The notes beneath the pieces are model-generated. The model searched no databases, was not told where the DNA came from, and worked only from the letters and a program-made list of their open reading frames with translations. Shown one piece after another: positions 23,678-34,895 of a stretch of 64,000 nucleotides of DNA; the first letter of the stretch is position 1; every line of letters starts with the position of its first letter. The position numbers were made by a program, and so were the translations under genes. The DNA is taken from contig JAGMVK010000003.1 of assembly GCA_020747065.1 (NCBI GenBank), positions 1,302,001 through 1,366,000 of the forward strand. The letters run 5' to 3'. Source of the stretch: Cadophora sp. MPI-SDFR-AT-0126 (lineage: Eukaryota; Ascomycota; Leotiomycetes; Helotiales; Ploettnerulaceae).

Positions 23678-24015
23678 TTGCTTGCAAGGAGAGATTGTTC
23701 GATCTGGAGCGTCAAAGACTCAGCTCTCTATTAATGAGATGCGACGAGGCAGCCGTAGAGCCCTATGATATGTTTGCGCTCTGAGCTTCCATCGTTCGCT
23801 GCAGGACAACATCTCCAAGGACACGTGTGGTGTGTCTCGCTTCGTCCGATGAATTACCATATCCATCCTTGTGTCCATCAATGCCAGCCATACCTTTCGC
23901 CTGTAGACTGGGTAATACCTTGTCTGCTCTCGAGATTCATCATTTTTACCCTCAATCGCTCTTTCCCCAGAGCAGAGATGTCTCACACCAATCTTCTGAC
24001 ACCACACTCCGGTTG

Positions 24016-25704
24016 TCAATTCCCCTTCCCAAACTCTACCGGACTCTTCCCATCCACCCATCCAAACGCAGCCTTCAACCCATGCTCCTTACAGAACTCC
24101 CTCAACTTTGAATCCCCAAGGTACACGAAATTCTGTATCAACCCACTGCGCTGCCTCTCTTTCAAGCGTCGTTTCACGCCTTCCTCAGCTCGCTTGTGAA
24201 GCTCGCTTCGTCGTTTGGAGGCTTGAATCATGGACGGTCGTTTGAGAGTTTCGGCGAGGTCGATCGTGTCTAGGAGCGCGCAATTGGCACCTTTTCCTAG
24301 CATAGTTGAGATGCTGGACAGTGGTCAGCTTGTTCATGCTGTTTCTATCCAGAAAGCAAAGATCAATGCAGACTTACTTGAAAACAGCATCACCAATAAG
24401 CGTCACAGAACTGGTGTCCCACCTCTTCACTGCTTGACAATCTTTGACTGTATGGACATACGCGGAATTGATTACGCAATGCTCCGTTAATGTCACGAAT
24501 CTGGGATCGACGTTCGGATCTGAAAGTACTCTCGACAGACATTCTGCTTTCAGCTCTACCGGGGAGAGTTCACCTGGCGGCTTGCTTCTATTGCAAAATT
24601 CATGGATGGGGCTTCCATATCCGTACATGATGAACGACTCATCGTTTCCAATCTCGAAATCGTCGAATTTTGTTGCCCACATCTTGCGTGGATTTACCCC
24701 TATGATATAATAAGTACTATGTTTTTTTCTATATGCGCAGATATATGCCCTTTGGTTTCCCCTGAACCTATGCGAAGGCACGGTAGGATATACAGAAAAT
24801 CTCTTACATGTATGAAGTAAGATATTCTGGTTCCTATGACTGAAAGCCTGAGAGGAAATATCAGCGCCAATCAGCTCGCTTAAACAGGGGCTTAAAACAA
24901 CAAAACGGAACCCACCATCGAAGCGCTCTCCGTCGGCAACAGCTCCTTCGTGTCCGGTGTCAATGGGATCTTAAAATATATCACGGCCAGATCCGTCGTC
25001 GTAACCATAGCTTCTGGTAACAGTTGTCTCCTGACCCTCGAGCCCGCCCCGTCAGCACCAACAAGCAGGTCACAGATATCCGAACTTCCATCCTCGAAGA
25101 TCACATTGACGGTCCCATCTTTCCGTCTTTCGTATCGTTTGAAGGTCTTGCCGAAACGGACGAAGGATTGGCTTTTATGGAGGAGTGCGTTACGGAGGGG
25201 CCAACGGGAGACGGAGTAGGAGTGTTTCATTTCTGAAGCATCAAAGGAGAAAAGTTCTGTGCCGTTGCTACCCAAATCACTCATGAGCAAACATCCAAGA
25301 AGGAAAACTAGGACCATATACAGCAGAATGTAAAAGGTTTTGATATCTCACCTCTTCATAAATCTTAGCTCCTGTCCATTTACAGGCTGCACGCCAATAC
25401 TCCCGGCCACTTTCGCCCACACACCAGGCGGCAGGGTAGCTTGTAGATTCTGTAGCACGAAACTCGAGAGCATGACACGATACCCACAGAGCCTATCCAC
25501 GGATTCAATACTCTTCTCGTAGACAGTGACTTCTACATTCGGCGTATTGTGTAGCAATTGGCCAAGTGTGAGACCGGCAATACCTCCGCCGATGACTGCG
25601 ACGCGAAGCACAGGCTCTCCAAAGGTGCTGGATTGGGAGCTCCATGACAGCCACGATTCCGATGTGCGGGGCGGCTTGAGGGAAGTCGTAGAAGAGGAAT
25701 ACAT
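24016..25704 (-). CDS. FAD-dependent monooxygenase (PHBH/salicylate-hydroxylase fold)
   Basis: Flavoprotein hydroxylase using NAD(P)H and oxygen. Five exons (25704-25352, 25279-24916, 24847-24808, 24699-24378, 24313-24016) give 458 aa. The Rossmann motif [17 protein letters not shown] lies at about residues 34-50, followed by the VYEKS strand end. The second FAD/NADPH motif [18 protein letters not shown] is near residue 210. The third (GD) motif is [23 protein letters not shown]. Compared with the usual GDAxHxMxPxxGxGxN, the His, Met and Pro are replaced by Phe, Ile and Thr. A 40-nt exon ([13 protein letters not shown]) is needed for the join to [14 protein letters not shown]. There is no signal peptide and no PTS1. 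Such enzymes act on aromatic or polyketide compounds; no biosynthetic core gene is in the window. Confidence 0.85.
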
Positions 25705-26680
25705 GATTAATTATGAAATTGTGCAACGGAATTTTGTGTGTAGAATATCAAGAGTCGTAGGCAACAATCCGTACGGATTTTCCTGGAGGCTTCTATATAT
25801 CTATCCATCTTCGTCCTCGAACTCTACGAGGGACCATTACAGCCAGAAAATTTTCGGGATGCTCCATACAGCCAGCCGTTCGCTGTTACACAAGAGAAAG
25901 AGATCCATGCTGAACGGTTTCGCGTTGGGGTTCTGGATGCTTGCCCTGCACATCCGCTCATGGCAATCGCATGTTTATGGGCTGACAATATGAAGCGAGA
26001 TCGTCACAAGAGTGCTGTCACAAAATGTCATTGGACCGCAACATCGGGACAGCCCGCTCCACTGCTCCATGATCGCCCCAACATCCCGGAATGCCATACG
26101 GTTCCTGCAGGAAAACTTTAAAAGTGGGGAGATGTGATGGGAAGGACACAATATCTCTTGGAAGCCGGCTTCCCCTGGCCTTCGAGAAGTATTGTAGGTC
26201 GATTTTTAGTTCATGAGGTTCCTAAAGTACCCGCTCATCCCTGTAACATTGCGTGTTGAAACTTCGGAGTCTTCATGCGGTGTGTTGTCCTTGCGAATTC
26301 GGAGGTATTGGGTATCTTCTTGAGCCGCTTGAAAGAGCTGGCCCGAGGCTTTATATCGATCTCGGTTTGTTTACGATAAATTCAAGAGGTAAGTAAACGT
26401 TGGCCATTAGGTAGAACCAAACACATGGAAACAGTCCAAAATCTAGCAATATTATACAGCTCCTTCATCCTACTAATGTACCGCGAGGCATCTCTCCATC
26501 TACCCCTAATTTTGTGGTGGGAAAGCCTCTGCCTCGTAAATTAGTGCTTCAGGAAAGTCCCTAGCCTTCAAGAATCACCCGAGCTAGAAAAAAAAGCAAG
26601 GAGGTATTTGAACGCCAGAAACCTGTCCCAAACCCAGCAAATCGTACAATAGAAAAGTTTACAAGAATATGCCAATCCAC
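25705..26680. other. Spacer between monooxygenase start and GTPase stop
   Basis: Promoter of the monooxygenase and 3' region of the GTPase gene, both on the minus strand. No gene is seen. Confidence 0.45.
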
Positions 26681-29600
26681 CTAAAACAATTCCATGTCAT
26701 CGGCAGCAGCTTCACCCTTAATCTTTGGCGTTGGAGATTCTGCTCTCGATAGACCGCCATTGTCATCCTTAACATCGCTTTGCTCAACAAGATCGACCTC
26801 CTCGGGTGGTTTCACGACAGCCTTCTCAGCTTCCTCGATAACAGCCTGAGCTCGGTCTGCAATAATTCTCGCAACTTCCGCTCTCATCTGCCGCTCCCAC
26901 TTCGGCATGGTCTGACCAGGAAGTTGTGTTCCAGAAATGACCTCGAGGTAGTCGCGCTCGATTCTCACGAATATACCATCTGTATGCTCGGACATCTGGG
27001 TTGATACTTGCTTGCACATCTTCAAGAGGAGGCCCTTCACTTCTTCGCAGCTCTCGGCGAACATGCTGCCTCGGATGTTGTCAACATGCTGGCTCATGTG
27101 GGCTTTCATTCTATTGAATTGACCGGGCCCAGATTCCCTAGTGCAGTAGTCGTATGCAGTGGAAAGATTCCGAGCAATTACGGGAGTAAACTCTCGATTG
27201 GCTTCTCGTTGAAGTCCATTGATAATTTCGATCATCTGCGTTGCCAGAGTGGCGAAGATCTGTTCATAGTTTTTCAGTTGCTGACCTAACATGGCAACTC
27301 CGGCTGAGCCAGTTCCCGTCTTCATTGTGCGCAACTCAATCTCGCGATGAAAAGCAGTTAGCAGACCCTTGGCCTGTCGGGAGAAAGACGAAAGGACACG
27401 GGGCAGTCTCTGAGCGAAAGCCTTCTCCCAGTGGGAAGCTAGATGTTTGATGATCGGTTCGGTACTAGAATAATTAGGATACTTGGGCACATGTGGGGAA
27501 GTACTATGAGTACTTACAGTTGAGCATTGAAATCGTGCGTGCCCTGGCCATTTGCAAATATACCTTCCCGTCGAACGATGGCTTTGTAAGTGGCCCAATA
27601 GTACCCTCCAAGCTCACGATGATCCTAGTGATCATTAGCTGCGAACGGTAGACGATGGACATGAACTTTTACTTACGCGATCTACCTTGCGATGCCATTT
27701 ATCGACAGTGTGGTTTGCTTCGGCTACAGCAAGTTCAACCAAATTTCCATATTGCTCAAAGATGTTCTCAGCGAGGGTGTTATTCATGTCTTGGAGACAT
27801 TCTCTAACCATATTCTCGAGGCTTTCCTCAAGCTTCTGGAGTCTCAGCTTCAAAAATCTCGTCTCCGCTGCCAGTTGAGCATCGGTCAAGTTGAGCCCAG
27901 TGCCATCATTCGATGCCCACAGTCCCAAGGAGTTCAACAATTGGGAGAGGTTGGTGAGGAAATTGCGGCAGTTGGATGCTCTGCCTGCCTCCGTGAGCTT
28001 TTTGCAATGAGCCTGGAGCTGAGGAATTTCTGTTTCCTCAGCTGTACGGAATCCTGGAACTGCCTTGTCGCGTTGAAGCCGACCCTGGATCTTTTGATAG
28101 GCCCGGGAACTCACACAGAACACTGGCAAAGAACGAGCAACCTCATCGTAGTCTCTAAGATCATCCTCTGGGTTGAATTGATCAGGATCTTCCTCTTGAG
28201 CCGATTCCATGTCTAATTCGCGGATACCATCTGCAAAATCGCGCTACCCATGGGTTAGTATTACTGATGCTGTGTGTCGAGACTGGCTTGTAACTGCCGG
28301 AAAGATCTCGAACAACATGGAGTGTATTCATACCTGAATAGCGCCTTTTGAGTATTCATTGCGACCAGCAATACAAATTGCACTCATAGCAATATCGATT
28401 TTCTCTCGAGCCTTATCTAAAGCCTTGATCTCTTGATTGGCAGTCTTGATCTTGTCATCTGTCTCAACGCGTTCACGGCGAGCTCGCTTTTTGTCCTCCT
28501 TCAATTGAGCGATCTTGGCGTCAATTTCCTCGGCGGTCAATGGGTCACCCTTGTCAGATACAGACTCGGAATCACTTTCGGCTCGAGATTCGGTATCGTC
28601 TTCCTCATCTTCATTTTCACTTTCATCGTCATTTCCACTCTCACTTTCGTCATCAACGATGAAGTCATCCTCGTCCTCATCATCGGAGCTACGTCGAATA
28701 CCGATTAGCGGGTGGGACGAATGGGAAGTGCGACTATAGACGGATGCACCAGAGGGGACTGGACTCGAAAATAGGAGCTTGTGAAAATGTACGCACCTAG
28801 AACGAGACTTCTTCGCTTTCTTTGCCTTCTTGCGAGATTTTTTCGGCTCAGCAGCGCGTTTGCGCTTCTTCGATGGATCGTAGACAGTCTGACCATCTTC
28901 TAATTGCTCCTTTAGCTTCTCCCAAACTTCCAAGGCCTCTTCAGCATCGTTGATGAGTTCGGTAAATACGCCTTTGGACTCTTTCAAGTCCTTCACGTTT
29001 TGTCTATGTTGTCTCAACGCCTTCTCAATGGCATCTAATTTGTCCCAGTCTTCAGCCATCTGATCTTCAAGCCCTAAGCTGTCCGAGGCCTCAGTGATCG
29101 AAATATCATCTGTCTTGGAGCAGATGAAGGTGATTCTTGAGTAAGTGCCGTCAAATTTGAGCTGACGCTTGAAAGATTCGCCCAGCAAGGACTTGGCCGC
29201 TTTATCATCCACAGCGCGATTGATCGGCGCCACAATGAAGAGACCTAACAGTTCGGTCAGTCGCTGGTACAGAAAGGAGTACAGAAATACCTACCCGTGC
29301 ATTGCTTCAAATAGCCTTGAGCCACAGCAGCTCGAGCGGCATTCGAGTCATGAACTCCAGGCAAGTCAACAATAACAGCGCCCGTGCTCAAAGCTTCTGC
29401 CTTGGTATAGATGCGAACGACCTTGATCAAGGGCCAGAATTCCATCTGCCTTTTCTCTCCCTTATCTTTCTTCTTACTTTTGTCTTCAGTGGACTACACG
29501 AAATCAGTCTTACCTTGACCAAATCCAAGCCAAGTTCGCTTAAGGGACCAAAGAACCAGAAAGAGAGCAAAGACTGACCTTCTCTTTAGAATCAACATAG

Positions 29601-31413
29601 CTTTGAAGAGCACGATAGAAGTACTCGGGCTGGGATTTTTCAATCTTTTTGATAGTCCCGAGAACATTTTTGACGCATTCTTCCTGCATCAGATCCGCGG
29701 TTGAGCTACGAGCAATTTCTTCCTTCGTCCACGAAGGGTAAACAGCTCTGATCTTTGCATAAGCAACACCAGCTTCGCTTTCTGGGTTGGTACATTCACG
29801 ACTGATTTGCCCACTCCCATCGATCAGCTCGTTCAAGGAGATCCTCAGATCTTTCTCCCAGTCAGATGCTTGGATAAACTCAATATCAGCACGATAACGA
29901 GTTCTTGGATCCTCAGAGTGGTTGTAAGACATCTCCGTTACGACAGCGGTACAAGCTCGCATGCAGTTTGTTGGCACCAAGCGTTCCTCGTCAAGCATGG
30001 CATTGATCACGCTGCTTTTCCCAGCACCTGTATTACCGACAACGCCGATGATTGTTGGTGTATCAACTTTTTGCTTTTGCAATTGTTCTGCTGCAAATTA
30101 GCCCAAATGAATGTCTCAAAGAGCACAAATGCTATACCGATTTGGGTCGACCAATGTTGTGCATCCTTGTTTTGTTCGGCGAATGCAACTAGAGGCTTCC
30201 CCAACTCGCCCAGGAATGCCTGGCAGATCTTCACCTCAGCCTCTAATTGTTCCGGAGTTCCACTTGATATGAGCTGTTGAATACGATCATTGATAGATGG
30301 CTGCTTTACTGCAGGCGAGGTTGCAGGAGCGATTGAGACGGAGGAAGAAGTTTCGGCCACAGGGATGTTTGTGGGAACGGTTTCTCCCGAGACGAAAGAC
30401 GTGCTTGTTACAGTACGGGCATTGGTGGGTGGTTGAAAGCCTTTCGGTCCATTGGCTGCATAAAAGTCAGTGCCGAAAGGGCAATTGAAAGAGCATGCCC
30501 CGTCTCCCATAGTGTGAATTACGTACTTTGTAATGAGAACCCAAGATCCTCTCGTGGAGGCTCATTCTTGACAATAGCTTCATTCGGGTGTGGCGTACGT
30601 TCTGTCTTCACTTCCGCAAAAAGTGGGAACTGTGGGATGTTCTCGGATACCTCAAAAGGAGCGACATAGCCATTCTCCGTCTTGATGGGTATGTCCTGAG
30701 GCTTTATCTCGTGAGGGCCCGGCTTCGCAGAGAGTTGGGTATTGGTAGGTTGAAGAGGAGCTCTGGATGGAGTAGAGGAAGCCGGATTTGGGGCCTCTTG
30801 ACCCATCTCTTCTTCATGTGCTGTAAACACTACAATGTTATTCTTCATCAGATCCAGCTGCCGCATCTGCTGCGAGTCCAATACGGGCTTATTATCCAGC
30901 CTGAAGGCGGCAGGAACTTTCAATTTGGCTCGGTCTTGGTATGCGACCCGCAGCTTCTTGACTGAATGTTTGCCTTTAACCTCTGAGGTGATGAGTAGTT
31001 AGCAATTGCCTTATCAGAGAGAACAGAAGAAGAGGCTAAGACATGTCTCCCGTAAATCTCGAGATATTCCAAAAGGGGAAATATCGGGCTTCCCAAGTAC
31101 TTACTGAACCTGCAATTGAGACATTAGTAAATTTCTTGAACAGAAAGCCTCCAAATCAATCCAACGTTGGATACCTCATCATTACATATCACATCTCTAC
31201 GACACGAAGTTCAACATGGCAAGAAAAGCAAACAACTCGGACTTACCAGTAGAAGTTCGCAGGAATTACTTCTTGAAGTTTGTCGTGTCGAAGCACAGCT
31301 ACAGCATATGTGCCATCGCCTGGTACGAAGTCGAGATCAACTTGTCTCGCGATAGAATGAATGTGGCCGTAGCTTTCACCAACTCCAAAGATGCTTCCAG
31401 AAGTCGCGTCCAT
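26681..31413 (-). CDS. Large nuclear dynamin-superfamily GTPase (SLIP-GC-like)
   Basis: Eleven exons (31413-31247, 31109-31043, 30980-30527, 30455-30138, 30090-29579, 29493-29295, 29244-28797, 28688-28334, 28243-27677, 27624-27518, 27464-26681) sum to 3978 nt, 1325 aa, all in phase. The P-loop GVVGNTGAGKSSVINAML is near residue 340, the G3 motif is VIVDLPGVHDS, and the G4 motif is TFICSKTDD. The order and spacing fit dynamin-like GTPases related to vertebrate nuclear SLIP-GC (NUGGC). Between the G domain and the helical stalk lie a strong basic cluster (KKRKRAAEPKKSRKKAKKAK, nuclear-localisation-like) and a long acidic Glu/Asp/Ser run. The C-terminal 500 residues are helical. The N-terminal 300 residues are unlike animal relatives and have no domain I can name. 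The start at 31413 is the first ATG reachable by a consistent splice chain. No function is established. Confidence 0.85.
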
Positions 31414-32676
31414 CGAGTACCGAAACTAATGCTTTACCGAAGAGGTTCAACACAAAGGACTGAGAAAGATCAGATCTTTGATTGGTCTGGCACACCGGCA
31501 CAAATTGAGGCTCAAATCTTTCGTAGTGCGGCACTGTTAGACAAGGAATTGTTGTGTGGATTACGTGGGAGGGAGCTTGGGAACCAGTAGACGCGTTGTT
31601 TGTTTTGCCGCGTCACGACACGCTAAATATCACGTGTGAAGTTTGAAGCCTCAGGGGTAAGAGGACCACGGCTCAAAGCGGCGGGAATATCTACTGTGTT
31701 AGGAAATGGCCTCGAAATCTTGTCGAATCCTACATTGTATTTTTGGAAAGTCGCCAATTAGATGTGCGACATTCATTTGAAATTACAAGTAAGTCTTGGG
31801 CCTGACAATAACAACAGTAGAATCGCGTGTCAATTCGGGAAGATTTGCTCGCAAGTATTGCATCGCAGATTATTTTGACTATTCGCGCATCATGAATATC
31901 TTGGAGCGCGAATCTTCCTCGGCTCCAGAACGGATCAGCATCCCAGCTCGCCTCAAGTATATCATAGTCTGACAATCGATTACTCGCAGAGCAAGTTCCA
32001 ACATTTCCCAGTGTTCATCGCATGGGAAGGGCTTGTGTCAGTAAAATGTGATGAAGTGAGCGACAAACAATTCCAGGCTGAAAGCTGAAAGCTACATGGC
32101 GTCAGTAAGTCCTACGATTTGATAATTACAGATCGAAGGATCTGAAGATGAGAGCGAACGATGTATTGTTGTCATGTGTTCCAATCATTTCGCCTTCGGA
32201 CGAGATCAAAAACCAAAACTATGAGACCAATTAAATGGTATGTATCATTCTGTACATAAGCTATTGGAACAAACTAGAAAACAATGTAGAAGTCTTTATT
32301 AATAAATAGATCATACGCGAGTGACCCTCTCCCAAACCGGGCCTACCGAAACGGTCGCTCCTATATTACAAGATCATTGTACACGTACAGCCGTTTCTCT
32401 CGCTCTTTTCTTGCAACGCAAGACCAGAGAACCCGATATGTTGTAGCAGAGGAAGGTTGGAAATTAGAAGAACAAGACAAAGGAAAAGGTGGTATCTGTA
32501 TCAATCTGATGTTGGTGTCGCGCGTCCGTTGGCTCGTTCGTCATCGTTAGTCGTTCCGCAGTATTAAAACTTTTGTTGTGGTGGGTTGGTGTTCGTTCTT
32601 CGTGATAGTCCTCACTCGTCCCGTCATTGAATCATCCATTCCAGAAAGTGAAGGCATCCTTGCATACAAAAAGCTC
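31414..32676. other. Spacer upstream of the GTPase gene
   Basis: About 1.26 kb with the GTPase promoter and the 3' end of the SDR gene. An open frame on the plus strand overlapping the GTPase first exon is antisense shadow. No supported gene. Confidence 0.45.
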
Positions 32677-34043
32677 TTATTTTGCGACTGGCCACCAGCC
32701 GATCCGTACATAGCTGTCGATCACGTTCTGCACAAGCTCCTTGGTGATCTTCGGCTTCTCGTAGGTGAAACCAACAACTTTCTCCAGTCGGCTTCCGTCC
32801 ATGCTCAAATCGGTATCTTTCAGTAGCTCCTTCTCCATGAATGGAGTCAGTGGTCCTGGTCGGGTAATTCCAGCGTCTTCAAGAAGGTCTGCCCAAGGTC
32901 CAAGAACTTCATCGTTCACATCATCCACTACACTGTCCATGTTCAGCCTTGCAAAAGTGCTGATGAGTTGGCCCTGGAAGCCGGTTTCGATGCCGAAAAG
33001 CTCTCCGATGATTTCGGCCATAGTCCCCTGGCATGTTTGTCCTTTGTCGACCATATTGAAAGTGGGTACTTTGCCCATTGACTTGGCATCCCAGCCACTC
33101 TGTTTTTGCACGGTAAACCACTCAGCAATCGACCAAAGACCTCGAGTGACATCGTCGATATGGACCGTGTTTACTCGGAGATCTTTAGTCCACAGCCACT
33201 TCATCTCTCCGTGAAGATGTTGGTAGACCCGTGCAAGCGAGAGAGCAGTTGCGACGAACTGAGAGGCATAATCCCCGTAGACATGGGCGAGGCGAACAAT
33301 GATCAGGTTGAGCCTAGAGAGGGTTAGCCTGTGTTTTCTTAGTCTCGCATATGCCGATCTCGGTCTTAATCATTCAGACATTGAGGCCATTTCCCATATC
33401 TGACGTCTGTTCGGGGCATTGAACGACGATCACTGGCCGCAGGAGTTACATACCCCTCAATACTTGCGAGTTGTTCTTCCGCCTGCAGCTTGAAAACCGC
33501 GATCTTGCTCCAAGGCTTCAATTTATCTCCCTCCTTACTCGGTTGCGAGTCTGGTTTGTACACCATGCCAGTGCTCAATTCCACGAAGGCCTTAACACCC
33601 CGCTTTGCAGCCTCCTTGCCTGCAGCCACGCTCAGTGCCAAAGAGCGCACCTTATAGACCTCGTCTTCCTGGGAATATCTTGTCTCCCCACCGCAGTTGA
33701 AGACATAGTCCCATTGCTTGCCATTGGAGCGGTCGAATATGCGCGGAAGTGATTCTGCGAGAGGTTGGGATTAGCTTGTGTAGATTCTAAGCGCAGGGCG
33801 TATTTTGGAATCAGATAGAATGAAGCTATAGAAGCACATACGCTCTTTACTGGCATCTGCCTGCATGAACTTGTCATTCGCACAAGCTTCCTCGAACTCT
33901 GGTGCCAGCCATGCCAGTTGTGGTAACACTTTGTCGACAATTCGTACTTCTGATGCGAGATTGTTCTTGTGTATATAGAGCGCAAGGAACCGTCCGATAT
34001 ACCCCAGCCCGCCTATTATGAGGACTGCTGGCTTCTCGGCCAT
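32677..34043 (-). CDS. Atypical NAD-binding epimerase/dehydratase-like SDR
   Basis: Three exons (34043-33842, 33754-33454, 33313-32677) give 379 aa. The N-terminal glycine motif VLIIGGLGYIGRFLAL binds NAD(P). WDYVFNCGGETRY and FVELSTGMVYKP correspond to the beta-4 and beta-5 strands of extended SDRs. The active-site YxxxK is not evident: the expected segment reads PWSKIAVFKLQAEE, with a Lys but no Tyr four residues before it. This places it among atypical SDRs that may bind NAD(P) without classical dehydrogenase chemistry, or use another residue. RVNTVHIDDVTRGLW and a long C-terminal helical region complete the fold. Start ATG at 34043. The function is unknown; mitochondrial or sugar-nucleotide roles cannot be chosen from sequence. 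Confidence 0.82.
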
Positions 34044-34865
34044 CGCGGTTGGCGAAACGAGGGGATTCGCACGACAAAGAAGCTTTCTGCCGGTCTCACT
34101 TCGCTTTGTATCTCGTCCGAAATTGTCAAGGTGGGTAGATCTATGTCCTGGACTCGATTCAGGGAGACTTTGGATGAGGTGGAGTTACGGTCTTGCGGAG
34201 GGAGGCCCTTGAGGTAATGGGAATAATAATGTGCGTGCGTGCGTTGGCAAGGAAAATGGAACAGTGCAGGCTCGTGGGATGGAAATATAATAAGTTCTCG
34301 GACCCTGCACTTATTAGGGCGACGCCAGGGGAAAAGTTATGGAGGGGTTTTGAACCTCAACCTGAACGAAAAGGGGCAGACATACCCGCTCCACTACAGG
34401 ACTCCTCGAACGCAAGCCAAGCTTATGATCGCGGGTGGGCGGCCCCGGTTCTTTGGATGGAACGGATCGCAACCTAACAGCTCCTGATGGTGGGGGATCG
34501 AGAGCAAGTCACAACGGGTAAGTCAAACACCAACAAGGTTGCCGCATCTAAGACAACGGCGCGGGCGTTGTAGTAGTTCTGAACGATGGGTAATCCTTTT
34601 AGAGAAGGTGCTGGCTGTCTTTGAAGGTTTTCTACTTTTTTTTTGAGCACTTTTAGATGCCGTGCAGCTTCCAGCCGTGCGCCATGCCTCGATATTTCGG
34701 CCGGATGCGCGAACAGGAAAGTCTAGGATGCAGGTTACATGTATCTACTGAACCGAAGCTTGAAGGCATCGTTGAACCCAGAGCCTGCGCAAAACGAGGA
34801 AAGGGGAAAGGCGTGCTGCAACAACTCCAGCCATCAATCGAAGCTAGTCTTGCAATGCGAAACTC

Positions 34866-34895
34866 TGGCTGACTGGCTGACTGGCTGGCTGGCTG
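34866..34895. repeat. (TGGC/TGAC)n tetranucleotide repeat
   Basis: Thirty bases of imperfect TGGC TGAC units, about seven copies, in a non-coding stretch. Confidence 0.8.

Noticed and set aside
13044..26000. A secondary-metabolite cluster (acyl-CoA ligase, GNAT, FAD monooxygenase)
   Set aside because: There is no polyketide, peptide or terpene synthase, transporter or pathway regulator, and housekeeping genes are interspersed. The genes are more than 7 kb apart and not co-oriented as a set.
30007..30510. Apparent separate gene starting MGDGACSFNC on the minus strand
   Set aside because: The first 18 codons fall inside a GTACGT...TATGCAG intron; the remainder is exon 4 of the large GTPase.
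31216..31590. Plus-strand frame of 124 codons starting at an ATG
   Set aside because: It lies opposite the first coding exon of the large GTPase. The antisense reading continues through good introns into the rest of that gene in phase, so this frame is a shadow.
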